Positions 18,043 to 26,167 of a stretch of 64,000 nucleotides of DNA are shown piece after piece. The stretch spans positions 58,410 to 122,409 of the forward strand of contig OMXL01000002.1 in NCBI GenBank assembly GCA_900314985.1, written 5' to 3'. The position numbers and the translations under genes are program-made. The DNA is from an uncultured Prevotellaceae bacterium (GTDB lineage: Bacteria > Bacteroidota > Bacteroidia > Bacteroidales > Bacteroidaceae). Numbering within the stretch: position 1 is the stretch's first letter; each line of letters starts with the position of its first letter. Below the pieces are notes generated by a model. That model was not told the origin of the DNA. It did no database searches and worked only from the letters and a program-made list of their open reading frames with translations.

Positions 18043-19707
18043 ATGAAGAAATATATTTTCGGATTGTCGATGATGGCGCTGGGTCTGCTGTTTGCTTCGT
18101 GTGAGGACAAGCTCGACGAAGTGCCCGACAACCGTACCGAGATTGATACACCGAAGAAAGTACAGCTACTGCTTGTATCAGGCTACCCAAAGTCTGTACC
18201 CGCAGTTATCTGTGAGTTGAGTGGTGACAACTTTGTAGACAACAACGTTGTAAAACCCGGTATCCACCGTGCACCATATTCAGACTTCCATGAGGAGGCC
18301 TACAGATGGGAAGACATCAACAACTATGGTACAGGTGAAGACGACACCCCTTATCAGGTTTGGGAGCAGTACTATTTCGGTATTGCCACCGCCAACCATG
18401 CTATTGCAGCCATGAAGGAAATGAGCAGCAATCCTGCTAAAGATCCTGAACTGGCACACTCATGGGGTGAAGCTCACGTATTGCGTGCTTACTTACACTT
18501 TGTACTGCTCAACGTATTCTCTGAAGCATACAAGGATGACACTAAGAGCAGTCAGGATGCAGGTATCCCCTACGTTACAAATCCTGAGGTTACTGTCAAC
18601 GTTAATTATGGCGACAGCGAATTCCGTCATAGCGTAAAAGAGACATACGACTTGATTGAGAAGGACTTGCTGGAAGGTATCGACTTGATCGATGACTCTA
18701 AGTATAAGGTTCCTGCATACCACTTCAACCACAACGCTGCTCATGCTTTTGCTGCTCGTTTCTACCTCTACAAGCGTCAGTATGACAAGGTCATCGAGCA
18801 CGCTAACGCAGCCCTCGGAAGCAATGCCGCTTCTATGATGCGTAAGTGGAATGCCATCAGCACCAACACCATTGATGCAATGCTGAACTCATACAACGAT
18901 GAGACTGCTCCCTGCAACTTCCTGCTTCAGAGCACCTACTCACACCAGGACCGTCTGCTCTCTGCTATCCGTTTTGTAATCAACGATGGAAACAAGGCAG
19001 AGAAGGTTAAGTCTTCTAAGAACGCTGTATACGGAGGTGGTCCCAACTGGAGCAACCGACTTCCAGCCTACGAGGGTAAGATCTACCGCTATGGTGAGAA
19101 CGATGATGGTTCTTGGCTGTTCCGTATTTACGAGTACTTCGAGTATGACGACAAGATTGCCGGTATTGGTTGGGTACATATCATCTACCAGCCGTTTACT
19201 GCTGAGGAAACCCTGCTCTGCCGTGCTGAGGCTGAGCTCTACCTCGGTCAGACTGCAGCAGCTCTTGCCGACCTGAACACTTGGACTACATCAAAGAATG
19301 TATCAGCTGAACTGACACAGTCTCAGATTAACAAGTTCTATGGCGGCGATCCTACTACAAGTGACTATGTAGAAGAGATTAACCCCGACAAGATGTCATC
19401 TGAGTTTAAGGTTCTGACAGGCGACGAGCTCTACCTGTTGCACTGTATCCTGCACTTCCGCCGTATCGAGACCATGTTTGAGGGTCTGCGCTGGTTCGAC
19501 ATCAAGCGTTATGGCATTACCGTACACCACGCTTATCGTGGTCCGCAGGACAGAGACATCACTCACGACTACCTGAGATGGAACGATCCACGTCGTGTTC
19601 TGCAGATTCCTAACAACGTTATCACTGCCGGATATCCCAGCACAGACCGTGCTACTCAGGTTGACCAGAGCAGTCCTATGACAACTGCGCCCATTCTCGT
19701 CAAATAA
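18043..19707 (+). CDS. SusD/RagB-family substrate-binding lipoprotein
   Basis: 554 residues. Lipoprotein signal with lipobox LFASC (Cys about 20). The body has the alpha-helical TPR-rich SusD fold: helical segments such as ANHAIAAMKEM, AHVLRAYLHFVLLNVF and AAHAFAARFYLYKRQYDKVIEHANAAL, then the C-terminal ETMFEGLRWFDIKRYGI motif typical of the family. It forms the surface lid of the SusC pore encoded immediately upstream and binds the imported ligand. Confidence 0.92.
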   Translation: MKKYIFGLSMMALGLLFASCEDKLDEVPDNRTEIDTPKKVQLLLVSGYPKSVPAVICELSGDNFVDNNVVKPGIHRAPYSDFHEEAYRWEDINNYGTGEDDTPYQVWEQYYFGIATANHAIAAMKEMSSNPAKDPELAHSWGEAHVLRAYLHFVLLNVFSEAYKDDTKSSQDAGIPYVTNPEVTVNVNYGDSEFRHSVKETYDLIEKDLLEGIDLIDDSKYKVPAYHFNHNAAHAFAARFYLYKRQYDKVIEHANAALGSNAASMMRKWNAISTNTIDAMLNSYNDETAPCNFLLQSTYSHQDRLLSAIRFVINDGNKAEKVKSSKNAVYGGGPNWSNRLPAYEGKIYRYGENDDGSWLFRIYEYFEYDDKIAGIGWVHIIYQPFTAEETLLCRAEAELYLGQTAAALADLNTWTTSKNVSAELTQSQINKFYGGDPTTSDYVEEINPDKMSSEFKVLTGDELYLLHCILHFRRIETMFEGLRWFDIKRYGITVHHAYRGPQDRDITHDYLRWNDPRRVLQIPNNVITAGYPSTDRATQVDQSSPMTTAPILVK

Positions 19708-19727
19708 TCAAAGAAAGGCAAACAAAG

Positions 19728-20969
19728 ATGAAAAAGATATTATACATAATGAGTGTGGCAGCCATCATGTTGGCTGTTACCTCCTGCGGCAAAGAAGACG
19801 ATTTGACCGAGTCTATCTTCGACACCAGCAAGCCAGCAGTAGACCCCACTCAGTCAACCTATGAGTTTGACCAGTGGCTTTACGATAACTTCGGCAAACC
19901 ATACAACGTAGAGATACAGTATAAATTTAACCTGCCATCGTCAGACTACAGCTTCCAACTCGCTCCTGCTGAGTACAAGCGTTCTCAGTTGTTGGCACAG
20001 TTCATCAAGTACCTGTTCTACGATGTATATACCAAGTACGCTGGTGACGACTTCATGAAGCAGTACGGTCCCCGTATCTTCCACTTCATTGGTTCATCAG
20101 GCTACAGCCCCAATACCGGTACAGAGGTTCTTGGTTTGGCATCAGGTGGTGTAAAGATTACGCTTTACAACATCAACGAGATGAAGGGATACTCTGAGAA
20201 CATGAACTATGACGATGCAGACATGGAAGTACTCAACGAGAAGTATTTCCACACTATGCACCACGAGTTCTCTCACATTATGCACCAGACAAAGACCTAC
20301 CCTGTTACCTTCGGTCAGGTTACCTCTGGTACTTACGACCCCATCGACTGGCATGAGCGCGACTCTGTAGCTTCTCACCAGATGGGTTATGTTACCCACT
20401 ATGCCTCTTCAGCTACCTACGAGGACTTCGTTGAGACGCTGTCTTGCATCATTACAGATAACGACTACCGTTGGATGATGCGTATCATCAGCGCTTGTGC
20501 ACCTGGTCTGCGTCCTGGCGACAAGGAAGAAGTGCTGGAGCTTATCAACAACCTTGGCATCGACAAGAATAAGGCTACTGCTCACTGGAACAACTTCAAG
20601 CTCTACTCAGAGACAGAGTACAACAGCGAGACTGGTACCTATGATCCCACTGACCGCGTAGTTATTGACGTACACCGTAGCACTGAGCAGGTCATCAACA
20701 AGGACTATACAGCCTACGTAAACAAATACAAATACAATGAGCTGAAGAGCTTCACCTCATTTGATGAATTCCTCAACTGGGCACCAACAGCAAGCAGCGA
20801 AACTGTTGCTGGCATCAACGCCATGTTGAAGAAGATCTCTATCGCCACGAAATGGCATCAGGAGCGTTGGGGTCTGGACACGTTCACACTGCGTGCAGAG
20901 GTACGTGATCGTCAGAACAAGATGAACGACTTCTTGAAGAACGACCTGAAAATCTTTGAACTTAAATGA
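19728..20969 (+). CDS. Substrate-import-associated zinc metallohydrolase lipoprotein (Peptidase_Mx1-like)
   Basis: 413 residues. Lipobox is AVTSC near residue 20. The zinc site HHEFSHIMHQ (HExxH, near residue 180) is followed by Asp/Glu-rich segments including EDFVETLSCIITDND. Proteins of this type are encoded next to SusC/SusD pairs and are thought to process the captured substrate at the cell surface. The gene follows susD by 20 nt. Peptide or amide hydrolysis is inference from the HExxH motif; the real substrate is unknown. Confidence 0.85.
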   Translation: MKKILYIMSVAAIMLAVTSCGKEDDLTESIFDTSKPAVDPTQSTYEFDQWLYDNFGKPYNVEIQYKFNLPSSDYSFQLAPAEYKRSQLLAQFIKYLFYDVYTKYAGDDFMKQYGPRIFHFIGSSGYSPNTGTEVLGLASGGVKITLYNINEMKGYSENMNYDDADMEVLNEKYFHTMHHEFSHIMHQTKTYPVTFGQVTSGTYDPIDWHERDSVASHQMGYVTHYASSATYEDFVETLSCIITDNDYRWMMRIISACAPGLRPGDKEEVLELINNLGIDKNKATAHWNNFKLYSETEYNSETGTYDPTDRVVIDVHRSTEQVINKDYTAYVNKYKYNELKSFTSFDEFLNWAPTASSETVAGINAMLKKISIATKWHQERWGLDTFTLRAEVRDRQNKMNDFLKNDLKIFELK

Positions 20970-20978
20970 TGTTGAACA

Positions 20979-22328
20979 ATGATGAAGAAGACACAATTAT
21001 ATCGATTGATGTTCCTCGCCATGCTGCCTGCCTTTGTGCTGAGCTCATGTAAGTTCGAGGATGAGGACTATTTCGAAGAGTCTGCCGCCCTGCGCATTGA
21101 GCATAATGCACAGGATCTGAAAAACAAGTTAGTTGCTGCTCCCAACGGATGGGTCATGCAATACTTCTGCGGCACAGATATTGCCCAGTTTGAGGGTTTC
21201 AACCTTTTTGCCCGTTTTGAGGATAGCAACAAGGTGACCCTTGCTGGTAACCACCGTTTTCTGCGTGATGGCAATGCAGGCAAGTACACCGAGGCCAGCA
21301 GCGTCTATGAGATGCTGATGGAAGACGGTTTGGTACTTGCTTTCAACGTCTGGAACGACGTGCTCACCCCATTTGTTGACCCCGTCAGCTACGGTGATGC
21401 ACCTGGCGTTATTAAAAAGGACGGTGAAGGTATGCACGGCGACCACAACTTTGTAGTTATGTCAAAAAGCGACGACGAGGTTATTCTTCGTGGCGAGCGT
21501 CACTCAGCAGAGGTACGCCTCGTCAAGTGCGATCGCTCATGGGCAGACTACATTGCTGCAACAGAAGCACTGAAGAATACCATTGGTGGAACTAGTATCA
21601 ATGACTACTATGTTGTCAATGCAGATGAGGATACTCTCTACTTCCAGGGATTGCGCAATGGTCGTTTCCTCTACACAGACGACCTCAACAAGGCCAAGTC
21701 TGTCAAGGTTGACTCTCTGGCTTGCGTTTTCACTCCTGAAGGTTTCCGTATTGAGAAGACTGACAGCATGGGTAAATACAAGTTCCACGAGTTCAAACTC
21801 GCTGATGATAAGACCTGCCTGAAGAACGAAGACGGTACTGTCAAAGTAATGGCTCGTTGGGATGCCTATATCGTCAATCACGCTAATATCTGGAAGATGG
21901 ACGCTGCACAGTTCTCTGCCGAGCAGGCCTCTCTCTTCACCCAGATTGATGCCGAGTTGAAGAAGCATAATGCAAGCTGGTCGTTAGAGAGCATTGGCAT
22001 CGGAAAATCTTCAGGTAGCAATCCTGTTGTTGGACTGGTACTTACTTTCTATACCAACACAGCCCAGACGAAGACTAACACCGCAGGTCTTGCTATGACG
22101 ATGACCCGTCCTGCTTATGGTCAGATAACTATCACTGCAACAGCAGAGGACAAGATTGACAAGAACATGGAGAGCATCAAGAAGAAGGCCACAAACATCG
22201 AACAGCTTTGCCGCGACTTTGCTGCTCTGTTGAATGGTACTTACCAGATAACTCCTGATGACTACTTCCTGCCTACTGGTGGTCAGTTCAATCCCATCGA
22301 CGGTGGAACAGCATTTAAATTGAATTAA
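20979..22328 (+). CDS. DUF4302 family lipoprotein
   Basis: 449 residues. Lipoprotein signal with lipobox VLSSC near residue 23. The N-terminal half (LRIEHNAQDLKNKLVAAPNGWVMQYFCG, then FNLFARFEDSNKVTLAG) has the pattern of DUF4302 proteins, which accompany SusC, SusD and the zinc metallohydrolase in Bacteroidetes. The function is not known. It starts 9 nt after the previous stop. A surface-exposed accessory of the importer is the most likely role. Confidence 0.8.
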   Translation: MMKKTQLYRLMFLAMLPAFVLSSCKFEDEDYFEESAALRIEHNAQDLKNKLVAAPNGWVMQYFCGTDIAQFEGFNLFARFEDSNKVTLAGNHRFLRDGNAGKYTEASSVYEMLMEDGLVLAFNVWNDVLTPFVDPVSYGDAPGVIKKDGEGMHGDHNFVVMSKSDDEVILRGERHSAEVRLVKCDRSWADYIAATEALKNTIGGTSINDYYVVNADEDTLYFQGLRNGRFLYTDDLNKAKSVKVDSLACVFTPEGFRIEKTDSMGKYKFHEFKLADDKTCLKNEDGTVKVMARWDAYIVNHANIWKMDAAQFSAEQASLFTQIDAELKKHNASWSLESIGIGKSSGSNPVVGLVLTFYTNTAQTKTNTAGLAMTMTRPAYGQITITATAEDKIDKNMESIKKKATNIEQLCRDFAALLNGTYQITPDDYFLPTGGQFNPIDGGTAFKLN

Positions 22329-22361
22329 AATTACTCATAGTATTAACTAAAAGAAACGATT

Positions 22362-24515
22362 ATGAAGAAGTTTTTACTTTTTGCCGCAGCAGCTGTTATA
22401 GCTGTTTCCGCAAATGCACAGGTTTCCAAGAAGCAATTCAACAGCAAACCCGTTGCTAAGAAGCAAGTAGAACAACTGTCTCAAGCTAAGAAGTATCAGG
22501 TTGCTGGTGCCAAGTTTGGTGTTGCTCCTGCTATGGACAAGACTTTCAAGCAGTTCAGACAGCTTTCTGCAAAAGAATTGAAGTCATTGAAGCCCGTTAA
22601 GAGAGCTTTCAAGTCAGCTCGTGCTGGTGAAGTACAGGAACAGTACAAAGGTTATGGTACACAACGTAGCACTAGTGAGGCTACAGAGTGGAGTGTATAT
22701 ACAGGAACTTCTACAACTGATGCATCTGTTACCTTGATTCAGGATGTTATTCCCGACATCTTTGGTTTTGGTGGCATTGTTGTACCTTACACTCTGGTAG
22801 ATGGTCAGATTGTCATCGCACCTCAGCTGATTGCTTCATTCCCTGACGAAAACGCTCCTACAGGCACTTACTATCTTTTCCTGGAGGATGCAAACTCCTC
22901 TGATGGTTACATCAGACTCACTCTGGATGATCAGGGTAACATCACTGGAAAATACAACATCATCTATAGCATTTATCCTGCTGAGACATACAACTATGCT
23001 GACTGGGTAGCCACCTATGATGGTTTCTCAAATATCCAGTACACTATTCCTGGCCAGGAGGTTGCTCCCGAAGTAAGCTTTGAGCCCTCAAGCCTTGTAC
23101 TGTTCGCAGGTCTGGGTCTGAACGGATATTCATACAATAGCAACCTGGCTATCACTGGTGCTTATGCAAACACTTCATTTGTAAACCGCACCACTGATGT
23201 TGCTACTGCTTGGAATTGGACGGCATACGATGCTACTGCAGAGGAGGAAGGTACAGTTCTCGCATCTGGAACAGACAAAGACTTCAGCTTGTTCCTCAAA
23301 GGCAATGACGCTGCAGAGAATATCACCTTGATTGGTGCCAATGGTTCAAAGTCATCAGAACCTTTCACCTTTGGTATTGGAAAGTATAAGGAAAGCGATG
23401 GTACACCTCATTACACAAATTCTTACCTCTACGGTGGTGGTGGAGCATATGAATTTATGCTGAACAATGAAGCACCTGCTACCATGACTCGTCAGGATCC
23501 TGATGGTAACTTGACATTCTACACCAACTGGGCTACTCCTGAAAAGGCATCAAATTCAATGAGCAAGATTTACATCTACCACGAGAAGCCTGCTACACCT
23601 CTGTATATCACTGGTGTAACACTGCCTATGGTAAACTTCTCTGCTCAGGATGACTTCAACCTGCATATCAAGATTGTTAAGTGTAGTTTTGCTGCTGGAT
23701 CTACTAAGCCAACACTGGGCGAGGTAATTGCTGAGGGTGATGCTACTTCAGAGAACATTAATGCTGACTTCAATGTAGGTCTTACCGGTGTTGAGATTCC
23801 TCTCTACAGAACTGACGAAGACGGTCTGAGCGAAGATCTTGACCACATCTTCCTTGACGATCAGTTCCTTATCGTGATTGAGGGTTGGGACAATGGCACC
23901 TTCACTGGTACACTTGGCTCACAGGATGCTCCATTGGACAATGCAAAGACATGTACTTGGTTTGAGAAGACTGGTGAGGAAGGTTCTATGTATGCTTACA
24001 CTTCATGGAAGACTGCTCTGTTTGTTGGTCTGTTGGATGCTACCTATGGATACCTCTATACAACCGATGACACTAATATGGTAATTCCTGAGGCTGGTGG
24101 TCAGGCCAAGATCAATGTTCATCCTATGTTAAGCTACAGTGATGCTGCTGCAGAAGAGATTGGTTACAAGACTCGTCTCTGGCTGGATGAGACAGTTGCT
24201 GGCAACGAGATTCCCGAATGGCTGCAGCTTGGCTGGGCTAACGAAGACTATGAAGACACCTTCACCTTCGATCTGGTTGCTCAGGCTGATGCGCTGCCCG
24301 CTGGCGTTGAGGGTCGCGAGGCTACCATCGTACTGTATCAGGAGGGTGCTCAGCTGACCATTACCGTTACTCAGGGTAAGAGTACTGGCATCAACGTTAC
24401 CACTAAGACTGTGAAGACTTCTAATACTCCTATGTTCAACCTCGCTGGTCAGCGTGTTAACAAGGACTTCAAGGGTCTCATCGTTAAGGATGGTCGTAAG
24501 ATGATCAACAAGTAA
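22362..24515 (+). CDS. Unknown secreted protein with C-terminal G-x-R-V..K-G tail
   Basis: 717 residues. Signal peptide 1-20 (ending SANAQ), a basic Lys/Gln-rich stretch (21-85), then beta-rich sequence with many Gly, Asp and Thr. The extreme C-terminus (FNLAGQRVNKDFKGLIVKDGRKMINK style, last 27 residues) resembles the tails of the M6 protease and amylase in this window. I recognise no catalytic motif. It is the last gene of the operon, 33 nt after the DUF4302 gene and followed by a strong terminator. It may be a secreted partner that binds the importer's substrate. Confidence 0.7.
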   Translation: MKKFLLFAAAAVIAVSANAQVSKKQFNSKPVAKKQVEQLSQAKKYQVAGAKFGVAPAMDKTFKQFRQLSAKELKSLKPVKRAFKSARAGEVQEQYKGYGTQRSTSEATEWSVYTGTSTTDASVTLIQDVIPDIFGFGGIVVPYTLVDGQIVIAPQLIASFPDENAPTGTYYLFLEDANSSDGYIRLTLDDQGNITGKYNIIYSIYPAETYNYADWVATYDGFSNIQYTIPGQEVAPEVSFEPSSLVLFAGLGLNGYSYNSNLAITGAYANTSFVNRTTDVATAWNWTAYDATAEEEGTVLASGTDKDFSLFLKGNDAAENITLIGANGSKSSEPFTFGIGKYKESDGTPHYTNSYLYGGGGAYEFMLNNEAPATMTRQDPDGNLTFYTNWATPEKASNSMSKIYIYHEKPATPLYITGVTLPMVNFSAQDDFNLHIKIVKCSFAAGSTKPTLGEVIAEGDATSENINADFNVGLTGVEIPLYRTDEDGLSEDLDHIFLDDQFLIVIEGWDNGTFTGTLGSQDAPLDNAKTCTWFEKTGEEGSMYAYTSWKTALFVGLLDATYGYLYTTDDTNMVIPEAGGQAKINVHPMLSYSDAAAEEIGYKTRLWLDETVAGNEIPEWLQLGWANEDYEDTFTFDLVAQADALPAGVEGREATIVLYQEGAQLTITVTQGKSTGINVTTKTVKTSNTPMFNLAGQRVNKDFKGLIVKDGRKMINK

Positions 24516-24541
24516 CTCAATTTTACTTTCGATAACTATTG

Positions 24542-24593
24542 AATCGGGAGGGCCGTGATGGCTCTCCCGATTCTTTTTTCTTCAATTGTTTGG
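24542..24593 (+). terminator. Terminator, copy 1 of a duplicated pair
   Basis: Hairpin AATCGGGAGGGCC / GGCTCTCCCGATT with a 5-nt loop, then TTTTTTC, ends the SusC/SusD operon. The hairpin and about 20 following bases (TTCAATTGTTTGG) recur at 25343-25393 in the same orientation. Confidence 0.93.
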
Positions 24594-24612
24594 AAGTTTG
24601 CAAAAGACTTCG

Positions 24613-24620
24613 TATCTTTG
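24613..24620 (+). promoter_or_regulatory. Promoter of the two-gene cassette
   Basis: TATCTTTG box. The start is expected near 24626. A 19-codon frame opens with GTG at 24625, four bases after the box (KHIKDYNNGYKDNNKGKK, stop at 24684). It overlaps the start of the next gene in another frame and might be a leader peptide. Confidence 0.6.
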
Positions 24621-24649
24621 CAGCGTGAAGCATATCAAAGATTATAACA

Positions 24650-24826
24650 ATGGATACAAAGACAACAATAAAGGCAAGAAGTAAAGAAGAAGTCCTTGCT
24701 TGGCTACAGCAGGCTAAGGATCGTAAGGCAGCATTCCAGCGTAGAGTTAATGAGGAATGGGAAAGTCGCCAGCTTAGCAAAAAGGCCGCCTCAGAATCTG
24801 GTTATTATGATTTGGAATGGGTATAG
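24650..24826 (+). CDS. Small charged protein (58 aa), unknown
   Basis: 58 residues, read directly: begins MDTKTTIKARSKEEVLAWL and ends SGYYDLEWV. It is rich in Lys, Arg and Glu, predicted to be mostly helical (EEVLAWLQQAKDRKAAFQRR), with no signal peptide. It lies 30 nt after a promoter box and its stop is 2 nt before the ATG of the next gene, so the two are translated as a pair. Size, charge and coupling resemble the small partner of a two-gene module such as toxin-antitoxin, but nothing in the sequence proves that. I recognise no family. Confidence 0.6.
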   Translation: MDTKTTIKARSKEEVLAWLQQAKDRKAAFQRRVNEEWESRQLSKKAASESGYYDLEWV

Positions 24827-24828
24827 TC

Positions 24829-25323
24829 ATGAATCGACTCGATACCGATGCCATCAACAGGAACTCTCCTTATGATGTATATTGCGAAGGAAATGACTAT
24901 GTATTCGTCACTGATACTGGTATAGAATACCATGTAGACTTCGAACTGGACTCAAATCCTTTCTTTGTAGCATATTGGTTTAACTTAGCAAACCCTGAGC
25001 AACAAAAGTCTCATGGTGACAAGAAAATTCCACAGACGATAATATGTATTATCGAGGAGTTCTTTAATAAGAATCCAGAGATAATGCTTTATATGTGTAG
25101 TACAGCCAACAACAAACAAGCACAAAGAGCAAGGTTATTCCTACGTTGGTTTAATGGTTACGAACAACAACAGCGCTATTACATAAAAGCTGTTGAAGTA
25201 AAAAATGACGACGGAGGAACAGATTACGTCGCACTCATTATGCAACGTACTCATCCACAGTTTAATGACATCGTAAGTCGCTATGACAGCGAAATCGCGA
25301 TGTTTAACGAATTAAAACCATAG
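24829..25323 (+). CDS. DUF6169-like cytosolic protein
   Basis: 164 residues from the ATG at 24829 (MNRLDTDAINRNSPYDVYCE); an earlier in-frame ATG at 24817 lies inside the preceding gene and is less likely. No signal peptide. Segments YVFVTDTGIEYHVDFE, IICIIEEFFNKNPEIMLYMCST and RARLFLRWFNGYEQ recall DUF6169 proteins, whose function is unknown; that assignment is by eye. The gene is the second of a cassette bounded by two copies of the same terminator. Confidence 0.7.
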   Translation: MNRLDTDAINRNSPYDVYCEGNDYVFVTDTGIEYHVDFELDSNPFFVAYWFNLANPEQQKSHGDKKIPQTIICIIEEFFNKNPEIMLYMCSTANNKQAQRARLFLRWFNGYEQQQRYYIKAVEVKNDDGGTDYVALIMQRTHPQFNDIVSRYDSEIAMFNELKP

Positions 25324-25342
25324 GATTACATACACTACAACT

Positions 25343-25393
25343 AATCGGGAGGGCCATGTGGCTCTCCCGATTGTTTTTTCTTCAATTGTTTGG
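25343..25393 (+). terminator. Terminator, copy 2 of a duplicated pair
   Basis: Near-identical to 24542-24593: the same 12-bp stem arms with a changed loop, the same T-tract, and the same following TTCAATTGTTTGG. It ends the two-gene cassette. Confidence 0.93.
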
Positions 25394-25407
25394 TGTTATT
25401 TTTGACA

Positions 25408-25941
25408 GACCTAACAACCTACCATAATCTTCTGAAACGCCTTTGTACAAAGGGCTTTAGCGATGGTAGGTCTAATTTCTAGACCTACCATAGACCTACC
25501 ATAGACCTAACATACATTCATGCTGCCTTCTTGACGAATTCCACTTTACAAAGGAAATCCATGAAGTGTTTGTGTTCAAGAGGAACACCGTGATAAGACA
25601 ATTGAAAGTAGTATTCCTTAATGAATATTTGTTGTTTTCTTGGTTTTTCTGAGCTGTACTGCTAAGCCGTAGGCTGTTCTGAGGTATTGGACAAGGACTG
25701 ACGAGCTTGCTTGTACAGGACTTGAACGATACCTTAGAACGATTGCTCGTAGAGCATAGCAGTACAGATCAGGGTTTTCCAGGTTTTGGTGTAAGGCGAA
25801 GTCAGGCAAATACAAATAAATTCGATGGTAGGGATCATGATAGGTCTGATGGTAGGTCTGATGGTAGGTCTGCAAATTTAATCGCATTTACAACTACCTA
25901 TAAGCCAATTAATTACAAGCGCCATGTTAGGTTGTTAGGTC
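25408..25941. repeat. Composite inverted-repeat element E1
   Basis: Terminal inverted repeats: GACCTAACAACCTACCAT (25408-25425) against its reverse complement at 25924-25941 (17 of 18 match). Just inside the left end is the core CCTTTGTACAAAGGGCTTTAGCGAT (25441-25465), shared in form with E2 and E3. Then comes a perfect 12-bp hairpin (ATGGTAGGTCTA/TAGACCTACCAT, 25463-25491) and direct repeats of AGACCTACCAT to 25512. Near the right end the motif returns in opposite orientation (ATGGTAGGTCTG twice, about 25848-25872). A large imperfect stem lies in the middle (25651-25688 with 25729-25769). No transposase or convincing gene is present. Confidence 0.85.
25518..25661 (-). pseudogene. Possible coding remnant inside E1
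   Basis: A 47-codon minus-strand frame between a TAG and a TGA reads as plausible protein (KEYYFQLSYHGVPLEHKHF, then FLCKVEFVKKAA) but has no start codon at a sensible place. It might be the C-terminal remnant of a gene formerly carried by the element. I do not recognise the family, and chance is possible. Confidence 0.25.
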
Positions 25942-25966
25942 TTTTCCCGATGGCCGTTCGATACAC

Positions 25967-26040
25967 AGCTAAGCCGTTTTCGTGTACAGCTAATACAGAC
26001 GCAAGACAGCTGTAGCTGTAGTGCAAATACAGCTGTCTTA
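25967..26040. repeat. AGCT-centred palindromes at about 21-bp spacing beside E1
   Basis: AGCT occurs at 25967, 25988, 26008, 26014 and 26031, embedded in motifs such as GTACAGCTAATAC. The outer pair AAGACAGCTGT / ACAGCTGTCTT (26004-26014 and 26029-26039) forms an 11-bp inverted repeat. The same kind of array lies within E2. Confidence 0.7.
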
Positions 26041-26138
26041 CGCACCTATATTGCGATACTTTTTCAACACTTGTTGCATTTTTGGGTAATTCGTCTGAGA
26101 TTTTCTGAAAAACATGTGGTTATCTGAAGAAATATGAG

Positions 26139-26146
26139 TAATTTTG
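26139..26146 (+). promoter_or_regulatory. Promoter box of the M6 protease gene
   Basis: TAATTTTG followed by C, about 21 nt before the ATG at 26168. Confidence 0.55.
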
Positions 26147-26167
26147 CAAACGAAATTATTAAAAATT

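Noticed and set aside
25463-25512. CRISPR-like direct repeats (AGACCTACCAT)
   Set aside because: Units are 11 bp and contiguous, without spacers, and no cas genes are in the window.
25618-25887. Minus-strand frame of 89 codons with YHQTYHQTYH
   Set aside because: The repeats come from the GATGGTAGGTCT units of E1 and the rest from its central stem; nothing resembles a protein family.
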